A DNA stretch of 64,000 bases from Sphingobium yanoikuyae (lineage in GTDB: Bacteria > Pseudomonadota > Alphaproteobacteria > Sphingomonadales > Sphingomonadaceae). Positions 6,491 to 13,718 of the stretch are shown piece by piece. The DNA is taken from positions 186,001 through 250,000 of the forward strand of contig NZ_CP053021.1 in the NCBI RefSeq assembly GCF_013001025.1, in the 5' to 3' direction. How positions within the stretch are numbered: position 1 is the first letter of the stretch; every line of letters begins with the position of its first letter. The notes beneath the pieces were generated by a model that was not told the origin of the DNA, made no database searches, and saw nothing but the letters and a program-made list of their open reading frames with translations. A program made the translations under genes and the position numbers.

Positions 6491-6769
6491 ATGCAAGCCA
6501 CCGGCTATATCGTCGGCTCCGCCGCGGCTGGCGCGATCGCGCAGCTGAAGGCGCTGGAAAGCCGCGACGACTTTTCCAATCTGCGCACTGTCGACCTGGT
6601 CAACGCTGCCGCGCATAGCTGCGAGCGTGCGCACAAGGCGATGCGCGAAGACCCGACTGAGGCGCGGGCCTGCCTGATCCACGGCGCCAGCCGGTTGCTG
6701 GCGGCTGCCGATCGCCTTGAGCCCGGCGCCGCGCCCGCCAACGTCGTGCCGATGGGCGCTGCGTCGTGA
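6491..6769 (+). CDS. Small phage protein, first gene of the rightward operon
   Basis: This is a 92-residue, alanine-rich, helical protein (AAAHSCERAHKAMREDPTEARACLIHGASRLLAAADR). It begins after GGAGACTGCC (GGAG) and is the first gene behind the right operator pair, so it should be an early lytic product under repressor control. Its stop overlaps the GTG start of the next gene. No domain is recognised; an operon-leading position in phages often belongs to regulators or host-takeover proteins, which is only a contextual guess. Confidence 0.65.
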   Translation: MQATGYIVGSAAAGAIAQLKALESRDDFSNLRTVDLVNAAAHSCERAHKAMREDPTEARACLIHGASRLLAAADRLEPGAAPANVVPMGAAS

Positions 6770-6903
6770 GCATCGCCCTCCACATCCTTTCCACGGTGGT
6801 CGCCATCGCACTGATCACCGCCTCCTGCGCCGCCATGGCCGCAGAGTTCCAGCGGTACGGCCGCAAGATGCTTGCGGCGCTGTGCATGGAGCATCGCCCG
6901 TGA
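6766..6903 (+). CDS. Very small membrane or helical protein, unknown
   Basis: This 45-residue frame starts with GTG at 6766, overlapping the previous stop as GTGA. It begins SIALHILSTVVAIALITAS, long and hydrophobic enough for one membrane helix, and ends with a basic tail (EFQRYGRKMLAALCMEHRP). It is too short for certainty; the evidence is the GTGA overlap on both sides and the plausible membrane segment. Confidence 0.4.
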   Translation: MSIALHILSTVVAIALITASCAAMAAEFQRYGRKMLAALCMEHRP

Positions 6904-7040
6904 CGGTCCGCTTCCACACCAAGGGCCGCGACCCGCTCGTTGTGCCGCGCACGACGGCTTGGCAGCGCGAGCGTGCGGGCGGCCCGATCCTCCCCATGCA
7001 CCAGCCGCGCCGCTGGTGGCAGGTCTGGAGGTGCCGGTGA
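6900..7040 (+). CDS. Very small basic phage protein, unknown
   Basis: This is a 46-residue frame with GTG start at 6900, overlapping the previous stop (GTGA) and overlapped by the next GTG start in the same way. It is basic and rich in Arg and Trp (TKGRDPLVVPRTTAWQRERAGG, ending RRWWQVWRCR). No family recognised. The repeated GTGA junctions across four neighbouring frames make it more credible than length alone would. Confidence 0.4.
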   Translation: MTVRFHTKGRDPLVVPRTTAWQRERAGGPILPMHQPRRWWQVWRCR

Positions 7041-7255
7041 TCGACATCGCATCCATGGCGGCGATGCAGGCCCAGCGCCTTCTGGCGCTGCTCCACCAAC
7101 CCCCACTGTCCGCAACGCGCGTCTCCCCCCTGTGCGCGCGCCGGGCAGGAGCCTCGGGCGACCAACCCCTCTCCCATGGGTCGCCATCCTCCCTGCGCGG
7201 GCCGGCCGTCGAGGCCGGTCGGTCCGCCAATGTTTCCGAAGGGCAGGGCGCATGA
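7037..7255 (+). CDS. Small phage protein, unknown
   Basis: This is a 72-residue frame with GTG start at 7037 sharing GTGA with the previous stop, and ATGA with the next start. The N-terminal IDIASMAAMQAQRLLALLHQPP is helical; the rest is low in structure. It may be a real short protein or a remnant. Coding support comes from its place in an unbroken overlap series. Confidence 0.35.
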   Translation: MIDIASMAAMQAQRLLALLHQPPLSATRVSPLCARRAGASGDQPLSHGSPSSLRGPAVEAGRSANVSEGQGA

Positions 7256-7665
7256 GCAAGTTCGGCGCCGAATCCGACGACTTCACGCTGGTGAAGACGC
7301 GCTATGGCGTTTGCCACAGCATCCCGGTCGGGGCGGAGGGGCGGCGCGTCCACTGCAAGCGGAACGCTGCCACCTGCAAGTTCTGTCATGAGCATGGCGT
7401 GCCGGCGGCCGATCCGGATCCGTTCGACACGGCCTGCACCGCGCTGCGCACCAATTGGGGAAAGCGCTGGATGGAAAGTGACCGCCGGCCGGGCGACCTG
7501 AAGGCGGACGAATATTGGCCGGCCGACGGTATCCACATCGTGGCGCTGGACGATAAGACCCGCGCCCGCACCATCCTCGTCAGCTTCGGCGAGAACGACA
7601 CCGCCATGGGCGCGATCAGCGCCATCTGCGCAATCCACAATGAAATGATCGGGAGGCCGGACTGA
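7252..7665 (+). CDS. Cysteine/histidine-rich phage protein, unknown
   Basis: This is a 137-residue protein. The N-terminal 50 residues carry several candidate metal ligands (VCHSIPVG, RVHCKRN, TCKFCHEHG), enough for a zinc site. The remainder looks globular, alpha/beta (GIHIVALDDKTRARTILVSFG). ATGA overlap with the previous stop fixes the start. No known family; a zinc-binding early phage protein is the most that can be said. Confidence 0.65.
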   Translation: MSKFGAESDDFTLVKTRYGVCHSIPVGAEGRRVHCKRNAATCKFCHEHGVPAADPDPFDTACTALRTNWGKRWMESDRRPGDLKADEYWPADGIHIVALDDKTRARTILVSFGENDTAMGAISAICAIHNEMIGRPD

Positions 7666-8201
7666 TGGGCTGGAAAGCTGTCCTCGACCACTATCGGATC
7701 GAGCATGACGTGCAGGTCACATCGCAGGGGATCTGCATAGGCTCGCCCTATATTCACGACATCATCGTGATCAGCCTCGATCGGGGCGAGATCGTGCGGC
7801 GCTGGGGCGAACCGCATAGCGGGAAGCTCGGCCGTTACCTTCAGGAAATGGACGCAGACCCATCTAAGCTGGCCGAGTTGGTCGCGGCCGACGACGTCTT
7901 CGAGCGGTCGATACCAGTCTACACTTATGAAGGCGCTGACATCATCGAAAAGCAATGCGAGGCGCTGGGGTGGCCGAACGTCACTCACGACGGCTGTATG
8001 CAGTTCGAAAACACCTTCTCCCCTGATCCTGGCTTGGTGCGGACTTGGGCCATCGACAATGCCAAGGCGGGTGTCAGGTGGATGCGTGAGGCCGTCGAGG
8101 ACGCCGAGAAGGCCCTTGCCGAAAAGCGGGAGCGTCTTGCCCGGCGTGAAGACGATTTGAGCCGCCTCGTGGATGGATTTATTCCGGCGGGGGAGGTGTA
8201 A
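7665..8201 (+). CDS. Phage protein with C-terminal coiled coil, unknown
   Basis: This is a 178-residue acidic protein. The N-terminal part is alpha/beta (VQVTSQGICIGSPYIHDIIVISLDRGEIV); the C-terminal 45 residues form a charged heptad-like helix (MREAVEDAEKALAEKRERLARREDDLSRLVD). It is preceded by GGGAGG and its ATG overlaps the previous stop by one base. No family recognised. Confidence 0.65.
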   Translation: MGWKAVLDHYRIEHDVQVTSQGICIGSPYIHDIIVISLDRGEIVRRWGEPHSGKLGRYLQEMDADPSKLAELVAADDVFERSIPVYTYEGADIIEKQCEALGWPNVTHDGCMQFENTFSPDPGLVRTWAIDNAKAGVRWMREAVEDAEKALAEKRERLARREDDLSRLVDGFIPAGEV

Positions 8202-8202
8202 A

Positions 8203-8481
8203 ATGGCATATGCCGTCGACTTCGCGGGATCGAACTTCACCTTCAAGGCGCCGGAAGGGCGCGAGGATGTGAGCGACCTGCACACTTTCCGCCAGCGCGG
8301 CGGCCCTTGCAATGTGTCCTGCTGGCAGTTGAGCCCGGAGGAGATCGAAGAGGTCAGCCGGACCGGCCGCATTTACCTGTCGGTGATGTCCGGCGCGCTC
8401 TTCTATCCGGTGTTCCTGGGCAGCGAGAGCCGGGTGCGCTCTGTCGTGGTCGATTACGGCCCGGTCTGGGAGCGCGGCTGA
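8203..8481 (+). CDS. Small phage protein, unknown
   Basis: This is a 92-residue protein starting MAYAVDFAGSNFTFKAPEG. The ribosome site GGGAGGTG lies six bases upstream of the ATG at 8203, which sets the start; the upstream open frame overlaps the previous gene without support. The protein contains both beta-type and polar segments and three possible structural prolines. Its stop overlaps the ATG of the following methyltransferase-like gene. Function unknown. Confidence 0.65.
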   Translation: MAYAVDFAGSNFTFKAPEGREDVSDLHTFRQRGGPCNVSCWQLSPEEIEEVSRTGRIYLSVMSGALFYPVFLGSESRVRSVVVDYGPVWERG

Positions 8482-9152
8482 TGGGCCGTGTCCTCATCGC
8501 CTGCGAACGCTCCGGCGTGGTGCGCCGCGCCTTCGAGGCGCTGGGGCACGATGCATGGTCGTGCGACATCGAGGCGGCCGACGACGGTAGCAACCGCCAC
8601 ATCCGGGGCAACGTCCTCGATCACCTCGATGACGGCTGGGACATGATGGCCGTCATGCATCCGCCCTGCACGATCCTGTGCAACAGCGGCTCGAAGCACC
8701 TGTATCTCGGCATGAAGAAGGTCAACGGGATCAACCCTGACCGCTGGGCGAAGCTGGAAGCTGCCGCCGCCTTCTATCGCTCGCTGCGCGATGCGCACCA
8801 GATCCCGCGCCGCGTCGTCGAGAACCCGGTGATGCATGGCCACGCGATCCGGCTGACCGGGCGCGGGCGGACGCAGTTTGTGCATCCCTACTTCTTCGGT
8901 GAGCCCTTCTTCAAGAATACCGGGCTGGAGCTGATCAACCTTCCAGCGCTCCAGCCGACCAACATGCTTAAGCCGCCCCGGCCGGGCACGGCCGAGCATA
9001 AGGCATGGTCGCGTTGCCATCGCGAGCCGCCTGGGCCGGATCGCGCCCGCCGGCGCAGCGAGACCTATCCGTCGATCGCTTCCGCCATGGCGGCTCAGTG
9101 GGGCGCGCTGCTGCCCGATCCGCAATTCGAGCTTTTCAAGGAGGCTGCATGA
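8481..9152 (+). CDS. Phage DNA cytosine methyltransferase-like protein
   Basis: This is a 223-residue protein. The start RVLIACERSGVVRRAF resembles the SAM-binding motif of C5-cytosine methyltransferases, and PPCT at 61-64 matches their catalytic Pro-Cys motif IV (C63). It is shorter than classical C5 enzymes, and the later conserved motifs and target-recognition region are not clear, so activity is uncertain. Families of this kind are common in phages and are usually annotated as DNA methyltransferase-like. With the amino-methyltransferase at 3339-4160 this element carries two modification-type enzymes. ATGA overlap with the previous gene. Confidence 0.65.
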   Translation: MGRVLIACERSGVVRRAFEALGHDAWSCDIEAADDGSNRHIRGNVLDHLDDGWDMMAVMHPPCTILCNSGSKHLYLGMKKVNGINPDRWAKLEAAAAFYRSLRDAHQIPRRVVENPVMHGHAIRLTGRGRTQFVHPYFFGEPFFKNTGLELINLPALQPTNMLKPPRPGTAEHKAWSRCHREPPGPDRARRRSETYPSIASAMAAQWGALLPDPQFELFKEAA

Positions 9153-9859
9153 CAGACCGCCCCATCTTGTTCAGCGCGCCGATGGTGCGTGCGCTTCTCG
9201 ACGGTCGAAAGACCCAGACTCGCCGGATCATGAAGGTCCAGCCGCCCAAGGAAGAGGACTTCGGGGGCTCGGTGTTCGGCCTGTGTCCGGCCGTTGCCGA
9301 CGGGGTGAAGATGCACAGCCTCAACCAGTACAAGCACCTTCCGAAGCACCCGACCAAATGGGATCTGGATGGCAGCGTCGGCGTGGCGCGCCGGGCCGGC
9401 TTCCCAATGGAATATGATGCGCGCTTCGCTGTCGGTGATCGCCTGTGGGTCAAGGAGACCTGGCGCGCCCATCGCGCATATGACCAGTACCGACCCGGCC
9501 TGATCGGCACGGAAGCGCGCATCTGGTACGAGGCGGACGGCCGCGACAATTGCGACCAGCACGGCAAGGGTCGTCCGTCCATCTTCATGCCGCGCTGGGC
9601 CAGCCGCCTGACGCTGGTCGTCACCGACGTTCGTGTCGAGCGACTGCACAAGATCAGCGAGGCGGACGCTCAGGCCGAAGGCGTCGATCGGCTGGTGATG
9701 GACGACAGCGGCGCATTCTATGCCGGTTTCCCCGAAGGCACCTATCGGTGCGGCTTTGCCGGCATCTGGACTCACATCAACGGCGCTGAAGCGTGGGAGG
9801 CGAACCCTTGGGTGGTCGCCGTGTCGTTCGACGTCATCAAGGAGAACATCGATGGCTGA
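9149..9859 (+). CDS. Phage ASCH-like/morphogenetic-type protein
   Basis: This is a 236-residue protein starting RPILFSAPMVRALLDGRKTQTRRIMK, a start found in many prophage proteins annotated as ASCH-domain or morphogenetic proteins. Later segments include VGDRLWVKETW and MPRWASRLTLVVTDVRVERL, both typical. The ASCH/PUA-like fold binds nucleic acid or modified bases in related families; the exact role in phages is unknown. Overlaps the previous stop by four bases (ATGA). Confidence 0.7.
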   Translation: MTDRPILFSAPMVRALLDGRKTQTRRIMKVQPPKEEDFGGSVFGLCPAVADGVKMHSLNQYKHLPKHPTKWDLDGSVGVARRAGFPMEYDARFAVGDRLWVKETWRAHRAYDQYRPGLIGTEARIWYEADGRDNCDQHGKGRPSIFMPRWASRLTLVVTDVRVERLHKISEADAQAEGVDRLVMDDSGAFYAGFPEGTYRCGFAGIWTHINGAEAWEANPWVVAVSFDVIKENIDG

Positions 9860-10208
9860 TGCTGTGAAACTGCAGCCTTACAACGAGGCGGCGTTGGCCG
9901 CGTCGATCGCGCAGTTGGATGACTGGTTTGAAAACGGTCGGCTGCTCGACGAGGTCGAGAACGACACCGAATTCTGCGAGAATATCGGCGCTATCCTGCA
10001 CGAGTTGAAGCGTTTGCGGGCTGATGATGGCGAGCAGGAAAAGCGCCTGCGCGCCTATGGTGCCCTGCTGGAATCGGCTTTTGAAGAGTACAGGAGGGCG
10101 GGGGAAGACCTGCCCGAATTCATTGCGGTCGATGAATATGCCACCGAGATCACGCTGAAGGACGGGTCGGACTGGCGGATCACCGTTCGGAGGTCGGACG
10201 ATGTCTGA
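9852..10208 (+). CDS. Acidic phage protein, unknown
   Basis: This is a 118-residue acidic, largely helical protein (ALAASIAQLDDWFENGRLLDEVENDTEFCENIGAILHELKRL). The start at 9852 overlaps the end of the previous gene by eight bases, and its own stop overlaps the next start by eight. No domain is recognised. Composition and overlap support it as a real gene. Confidence 0.65.
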   Translation: MADAVKLQPYNEAALAASIAQLDDWFENGRLLDEVENDTEFCENIGAILHELKRLRADDGEQEKRLRAYGALLESAFEEYRRAGEDLPEFIAVDEYATEITLKDGSDWRITVRRSDDV

Positions 10209-11169
10209 TGGAACGCATATCGAGTGGACCGACGCCACTTGGAACATCGTCAACGGCTGCACCGTCCTCTCTCCGGGCTGCACGAATTGCTATGCGATGC
10301 GGCTGGCGGGCACGCGCCTGCGCCATCATCCGTCGCGCGAAGGCCTGACGCAGGCCAGCAACGCCGGCCCGGTCTGGAACGGGCAGGTCCGGCTCTATGA
10401 GCCTCTGCTCGACCAGCCGCGCCGGTGGACGCGGCCGCGCATGATCTTCGTCTGCGCTCATGGCGACCTGGGCCATCCGGGCGTCGATGATCGCATGCTC
10501 GACGCCGTGTTCGCGGCGATGCTGAGCGCGCCGCAGCACATCTATCAGATCCTGACGAAGCGGCCGGAGCGGTTCACCGCCTATTTCGCGGAACTGCCCA
10601 GGCGACAGAGCGAGCTGGCATGCGCCTCGGGAATGGATTGGTTCACGGAGATTCCGGCCAATTGGTGGTTCGGCATCTCGGCCGAAGATCAGAAGCGCTA
10701 TGACCAGCGCTGGCCGGTGCTGGCGCAGCTGCCCGCCCAGGTGCGCTGGATCAGCGCGGAGCCTCTGCTTGGCCACATCGATATCCTCGCCCACGCGACC
10801 CAGCCGAATTGGGTCGTCGCCGGCGGCGAGAGCGGGCCGGGCGCCCGGCCGATGCACCCCGATTGGGCGCGCAGCCTGCGCGATCAGTGCGCAGCCGTGG
10901 GTGTCGCCTTCCTGTTCAAGCAGTGGGGCAGCTGGGCGCCGCACGAAGCCGTCGCGAATGAGCATGGCGGCGTCGACATCGTCCCCCCGGTGTCGTTTAA
11001 GTCGGTGGATCGCTGGCGCAGGTGGGAGAGCTTCAGCACAAGCCGGGCCGCGCGCGATGACGAATCTATCGGCGAATTTCTTGCGCCGGGCGCGCTGGCG
11101 GTCCCGATGAGCAAGAAGGAGGCCGGCCGGCTGCTCGACGGTGCCCAGCACGACGGGATGCCGTCATGA
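10201..11169 (+). CDS. DUF5131 (phage Gp37/Gp68) protein, radical-SAM-like
   Basis: This is a 322-residue protein of the Gp37/Gp68 family found in phages and actinobacteria. The N-terminal motif C20-x6-C27-x2-C30 (NGCTVLSPGCTNCY) fits an iron-sulfur site, and the family is thought to be related to radical SAM enzymes. Further hallmarks are MIFVCAHGDLGH, IYQILTKRPER, ISAEPLLG and VVAGGESGPGARPM. The substrate is unknown; nucleic-acid modification is a common guess. It overlaps the previous gene by eight bases and the next by four. The family call is firm, the chemistry is inference. Confidence 0.85.
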   Translation: MSDGTHIEWTDATWNIVNGCTVLSPGCTNCYAMRLAGTRLRHHPSREGLTQASNAGPVWNGQVRLYEPLLDQPRRWTRPRMIFVCAHGDLGHPGVDDRMLDAVFAAMLSAPQHIYQILTKRPERFTAYFAELPRRQSELACASGMDWFTEIPANWWFGISAEDQKRYDQRWPVLAQLPAQVRWISAEPLLGHIDILAHATQPNWVVAGGESGPGARPMHPDWARSLRDQCAAVGVAFLFKQWGSWAPHEAVANEHGGVDIVPPVSFKSVDRWRRWESFSTSRAARDDESIGEFLAPGALAVPMSKKEAGRLLDGAQHDGMPS

Positions 11170-11417
11170 CCTGGCCGAACCTCACGCCGCGCCAGCAGAC
11201 GATGCTGATCGATAGTGAGCCGGACGATGTCACCGGAACCGAAGGCGTCGGTATCGAACTGCGCACTGGCGCCGACTATGCCGTTGCGAAGGCGCTGGAG
11301 CGTCGGAAGCTCGGCCACCGGCAGGGACCGGGCGGTTTCCTGCCTGGCATGTATTGGAACAACGCAACGGGCCTCGCGGTGCGCGCTGCCCTCCAACCCG
11401 AAAGGACGAAGGAATGA
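11166..11417 (+). CDS. Small phage protein, unknown
   Basis: This is an 83-residue protein beginning MTWPNLTPRQQTMLIDSEPDD, with a glycine-rich end (RQGPGGFLPGMYWNNATG). ATGA overlap with the DUF5131 gene and with the next gene. The motif LTPRQQxML suggests a short N-terminal helix. No family recognised. Confidence 0.6.
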   Translation: MTWPNLTPRQQTMLIDSEPDDVTGTEGVGIELRTGADYAVAKALERRKLGHRQGPGGFLPGMYWNNATGLAVRAALQPERTKE

Positions 11418-11590
11418 ACGCGCCTGCGCGGTTCAAGCAGTCGGACGTCTCGCGCGTGGTGAAAGCCGCGCGCGACGCCGGCGTGCGTGATTTCGAGATC
11501 GAGATCGATCCGAACGGCATCATCCGCCTGCGGACGCTCAGGGATGCGCCCGGAAAGGGCAACAGCATGGACAAGATTCTCGGCCGATGA
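11414..11590 (+). CDS. Small integrase-linked protein, possible excisionase
   Basis: This is a 58-residue protein (SDVSRVVKAARDAGVRDFEIEIDPNGIIRL). Short proteins of this type (SDVxRxxKAAxxAG, then a two-strand beta element) often directly precede tyrosine integrase genes in alphaproteobacterial elements. The start overlaps the previous stop and its own stop overlaps the integrase start. A recombination directionality role is suggested by position and size only. Confidence 0.55.
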   Translation: MNAPARFKQSDVSRVVKAARDAGVRDFEIEIDPNGIIRLRTLRDAPGKGNSMDKILGR

Positions 11591-12732
11591 CGAAGAAGCG
11601 CCGCCGGCGGTACAACCGGCACCTCCCGCAATATGTCTCCCCGACGACCGATCGTCACGGCAAGGTTCGCCTGCGCTATCGGCGCAAGGGCTTCGCGACC
11701 CACTATTTCAAGGCGGAGCTGGGCACCGACGAGTTTCTGGCCGAACTTCGGCTGTGCGAGCAGGGCGAGGTCCAGCCGGGCAGCGATCGCGCGGCGCCGG
11801 GCAGTATCGCTGCCCTGATCGAGACCTATGTCGCCGTGCCGTCGCGACTCGGCCCGACCGAGATGACGCAGCGGAAGATTCGCGGCATCCTCGACCGGGT
11901 CAGGACCGAATATGGCAAGGCCTATGTCCGCGACGTGCGGTTCGACCATGTCGAGCAAATTCTGGAGAAGCGGCTGGAGCGCCGGCAGGTCGGGACGCGC
12001 TGGGAGGGCGGGCCGGAGGCAGCGAAGAAGCTGCGCAAGGAACTGGTGCGCCTATTCGATTTCGCCATCAAGCTGGGGATGATCAGCAAAAACCCGGCCG
12101 CAGAGGCTGACCGGGTGAAGGTCAAGGCGGGCACTTTCCACACCTGGACTGAATCGGAGATCGCGCAATATCGGGCGCACCACGCGCTGGGCACGAAGGC
12201 CCGGCTGGCCATGGAGCTGATGCTCTGGACGGCGCAGCGAAAAGGCGACGCCTTCATGTTCGCCCCGGCGGACCTGGAGGGCGGCCGATTCGAGATGACG
12301 CAGTCGAAGACGGGGAAGGCGATGCGGATCACGATGGCGCCGCAGCTGGCGGCCGCGATCGACGCCATGCCGCCGCTGGATGGGCCGGGCCCGTATCTGC
12401 GCACCAGCTATAACCGCGCCTTCAAATCGGCTGCGGCGTTCGGCAACTGGTTCCGCAAGCAGTGCAACGAGGCCGGGCTTCCCGCGCGCTGTTCGGCACA
12501 TGGCCTGCGCAAGGCGATGATGCGGCGCGGCGCCGAGATCGGCCTGACCCAGCAGCAGCTGAAATCCGTCTCCGGCCATAGCCGCGACGAAGAGGTGCGC
12601 GTCTATACCGAAGCGGCCAACCAGGGCGTCATGAATGCGTCGGCTGTGGCCGAGATTTCGGATTGGGAAAGCCGCGCCCTGGTGACCTCTCTGGTCACAT
12701 TTCCGCCAGCCGAAGAGGGCAAAAAGGCCTGA
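11587..12732 (+). CDS. Tyrosine recombinase, phage integrase
   Basis: This is a 381-residue site-specific recombinase that joins and removes the element at the tRNA-Cys gene. A basic N-terminal arm (KKRRRRYNRHLP) comes first, then a core-binding domain (about 70-170). The catalytic residues can be read: R218 (TAQRKGD), K241 (QSKTGK), H305 and R308 (HGLR), H331 (SGHSR) and nucleophile Y340 (VYTEA). All six active-site positions are present, so the enzyme should be active. It reads toward the tRNA 3' end, and the stop codon is 79 bp from it. Confidence 0.95.
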   Translation: MTKKRRRRYNRHLPQYVSPTTDRHGKVRLRYRRKGFATHYFKAELGTDEFLAELRLCEQGEVQPGSDRAAPGSIAALIETYVAVPSRLGPTEMTQRKIRGILDRVRTEYGKAYVRDVRFDHVEQILEKRLERRQVGTRWEGGPEAAKKLRKELVRLFDFAIKLGMISKNPAAEADRVKVKAGTFHTWTESEIAQYRAHHALGTKARLAMELMLWTAQRKGDAFMFAPADLEGGRFEMTQSKTGKAMRITMAPQLAAAIDAMPPLDGPGPYLRTSYNRAFKSAAAFGNWFRKQCNEAGLPARCSAHGLRKAMMRRGAEIGLTQQQLKSVSGHSRDEEVRVYTEAANQGVMNASAVAEISDWESRALVTSLVTFPPAEEGKKA

Positions 12733-12738
12733 CGAAAA

Positions 12739-12760
12739 GTCTAACCTAAATGTCTAACCT
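12739..12760. repeat. Direct repeat pair between integrase and tRNA
   Basis: The 9-mer GTCTAACCT occurs at 12739-12747 and 12752-12760, 13 bp apart. It lies in the 79-bp arm between the integrase stop and the tRNA-Cys end. Short direct repeats beside a core site are typical arm-type integrase binding sites, so this is a candidate; no binding evidence can be seen. Confidence 0.45.
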
Positions 12761-12811
12761 TCCGCGCGGCGCGCGTAAGCGACATGAAATATCGGCTTAA
12801 TTCGGAAGGGA

Positions 12812-12885
12812 TGGAGGCCCGAGCCGGAATCGAACCGGCGTGCAAGGATTTGCAGTCCTCTGCGTCACCACTCCGCCATCGGGCC
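12812..12885 (-). tRNA. tRNA-Cys (anticodon GCA), prophage attachment gene
   Basis: Reading the minus strand from 12885, GGCCCGA and TCGGGCC form the acceptor stem, followed by the encoded TCCA end. The anticodon loop CTGCAAA gives anticodon GCA, and GGTTCGATTCC forms the T arm. The molecule is 74 nt with CCA encoded. Its 3' end faces the integrase gene, the standard arrangement when a phage uses the tRNA 3' half as attB and restores it on integration. The matching att copy should lie outside the window to the left. Confidence 0.95.
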
Positions 12886-13032
12886 TTCCGTGCGGTGGAG
12901 GCGGCAAATGTCCGCCTTTGATCGCAAAGTCAAGCGCGGGAAGGCGAACAATCCCAAGAATCTCGCTCTCCATCGTGGAAAGCCGCTTGGCGCGGGGGAA
13001 ATGCTGATTTAGAGGTCCGGTAATCCCCTAAG

Positions 13033-13052
13033 TGTATTGCATTGCCAATACA
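13033..13052. promoter_or_regulatory. Candidate repressor operator upstream of pcm/tolC genes
   Basis: TGTATTG (13033-13039) and CAATACA (13046-13052) are perfect 7-bp inverted arms around a 6-nt centre. The site ends 23 bp before the GTG start at 13076. Its 20-bp size suits a TetR- or MarR-type dimer and would allow control of the downstream TolC gene. The rest of 12886-13032 shows no gene or clear element. Confidence 0.5.
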
Positions 13053-13075
13053 GTTGTGCCAAGCGAGGAACTATC

Positions 13076-13708
13076 GTGACCGAGCAGAACTTTTCTTCGA
13101 TGCGGACCGCCATGGTCGAGAGCCAGCTGCGCACCAGCGCCGTGGACGATCAGCGCGTGATCGCTGTGATGGCGAAGGTGCCGCGCGAGGACTATGTCCC
13201 CGCCGAGCGCCGGGCCATGACCTATGTCGATCGCCCGATCCCGCTGGACGGCGACCGTGCGCTGAACCCGCCGCTGGTCACTGGCCGTCTGCTCAAGGAC
13301 GCCAATGTCCAGGCCGGCGAGAAGGTGCTGCTGATCGGTGCCGCGACCGGCTACAGCGCGGCGCTGCTCGCCGAGCTGGGTGCGCAGGTGACGGCAGTCG
13401 AGGTCGAGGGTGGCGCGGAGATCGCGGTGCCCGGCGTGACCGTGGTGCGTGGCCCGCTGGCCGCCGGCGCATCGGCCGGTGCGCCCTATGATGTTCTTTT
13501 CATTGACGGCGCGGTGGAGGAAGTCCCCGCTGCGCTCGTCCAGCAGCTAGTCGATGGGGGACGGGTGGTGACGGGCGTCGTCGAACGCGGTGTCGCTCGC
13601 CTGTGCAGCGGCCGCGCGGTGGCGGGCGTGCTGGGTCTCGCCAGCCTTACCGACATGGAAATGGTCGTGCTTCCCGGTTTCGCCGCGCCGGAGCAGTTCG
13701 TTTTTTGA
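13076..13708 (+). CDS. Protein-L-isoaspartate O-methyltransferase-like protein
   Basis: This is a 210-residue member of the PCMT family, which in its classical form repairs isoaspartyl residues using SAM. The N-terminal signature MRTAMVESQLRT is followed by VPREDYVP and RPIPLDGD. A degenerate SAM loop, VLLIGAATGYSAALLAELGA, and a second strand LFIDGAVEEVP follow. GTG at 13076 after GAGGA gives the usual family start. The SAM loop differs from the GxGxG pattern, so enzymatic function is less sure. It sits 10 bp before tolC, a neighbourhood common in sphingomonads. Confidence 0.8.
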   Translation: MTEQNFSSMRTAMVESQLRTSAVDDQRVIAVMAKVPREDYVPAERRAMTYVDRPIPLDGDRALNPPLVTGRLLKDANVQAGEKVLLIGAATGYSAALLAELGAQVTAVEVEGGAEIAVPGVTVVRGPLAAGASAGAPYDVLFIDGAVEEVPAALVQQLVDGGRVVTGVVERGVARLCSGRAVAGVLGLASLTDMEMVVLPGFAAPEQFVF

Positions 13709-13718
13709 GACAGGATAG

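Larger units (their letters stand above)
1..12811. mobile_element. Integrated prophage or phage-derived element, left end outside window
   Basis: The block runs from the window edge to the 3' end of a tRNA-Cys gene. It contains a tyrosine integrase next to the tRNA, an S24 repressor with operators, a Cro-like protein, a RusA resolvase, a DUF2303 protein, two DNA methyltransferase-like proteins, a DUF5131 protein and many short overlapping genes. This is a typical lambdoid early-region and integration-module content. No structural, terminase or lysis genes are visible, so they are either left of position 1 or absent. The right boundary is inferred from the tRNA; the left attachment site cannot be seen. 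Whether it is a complete phage is unknown. Confidence 0.85.
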
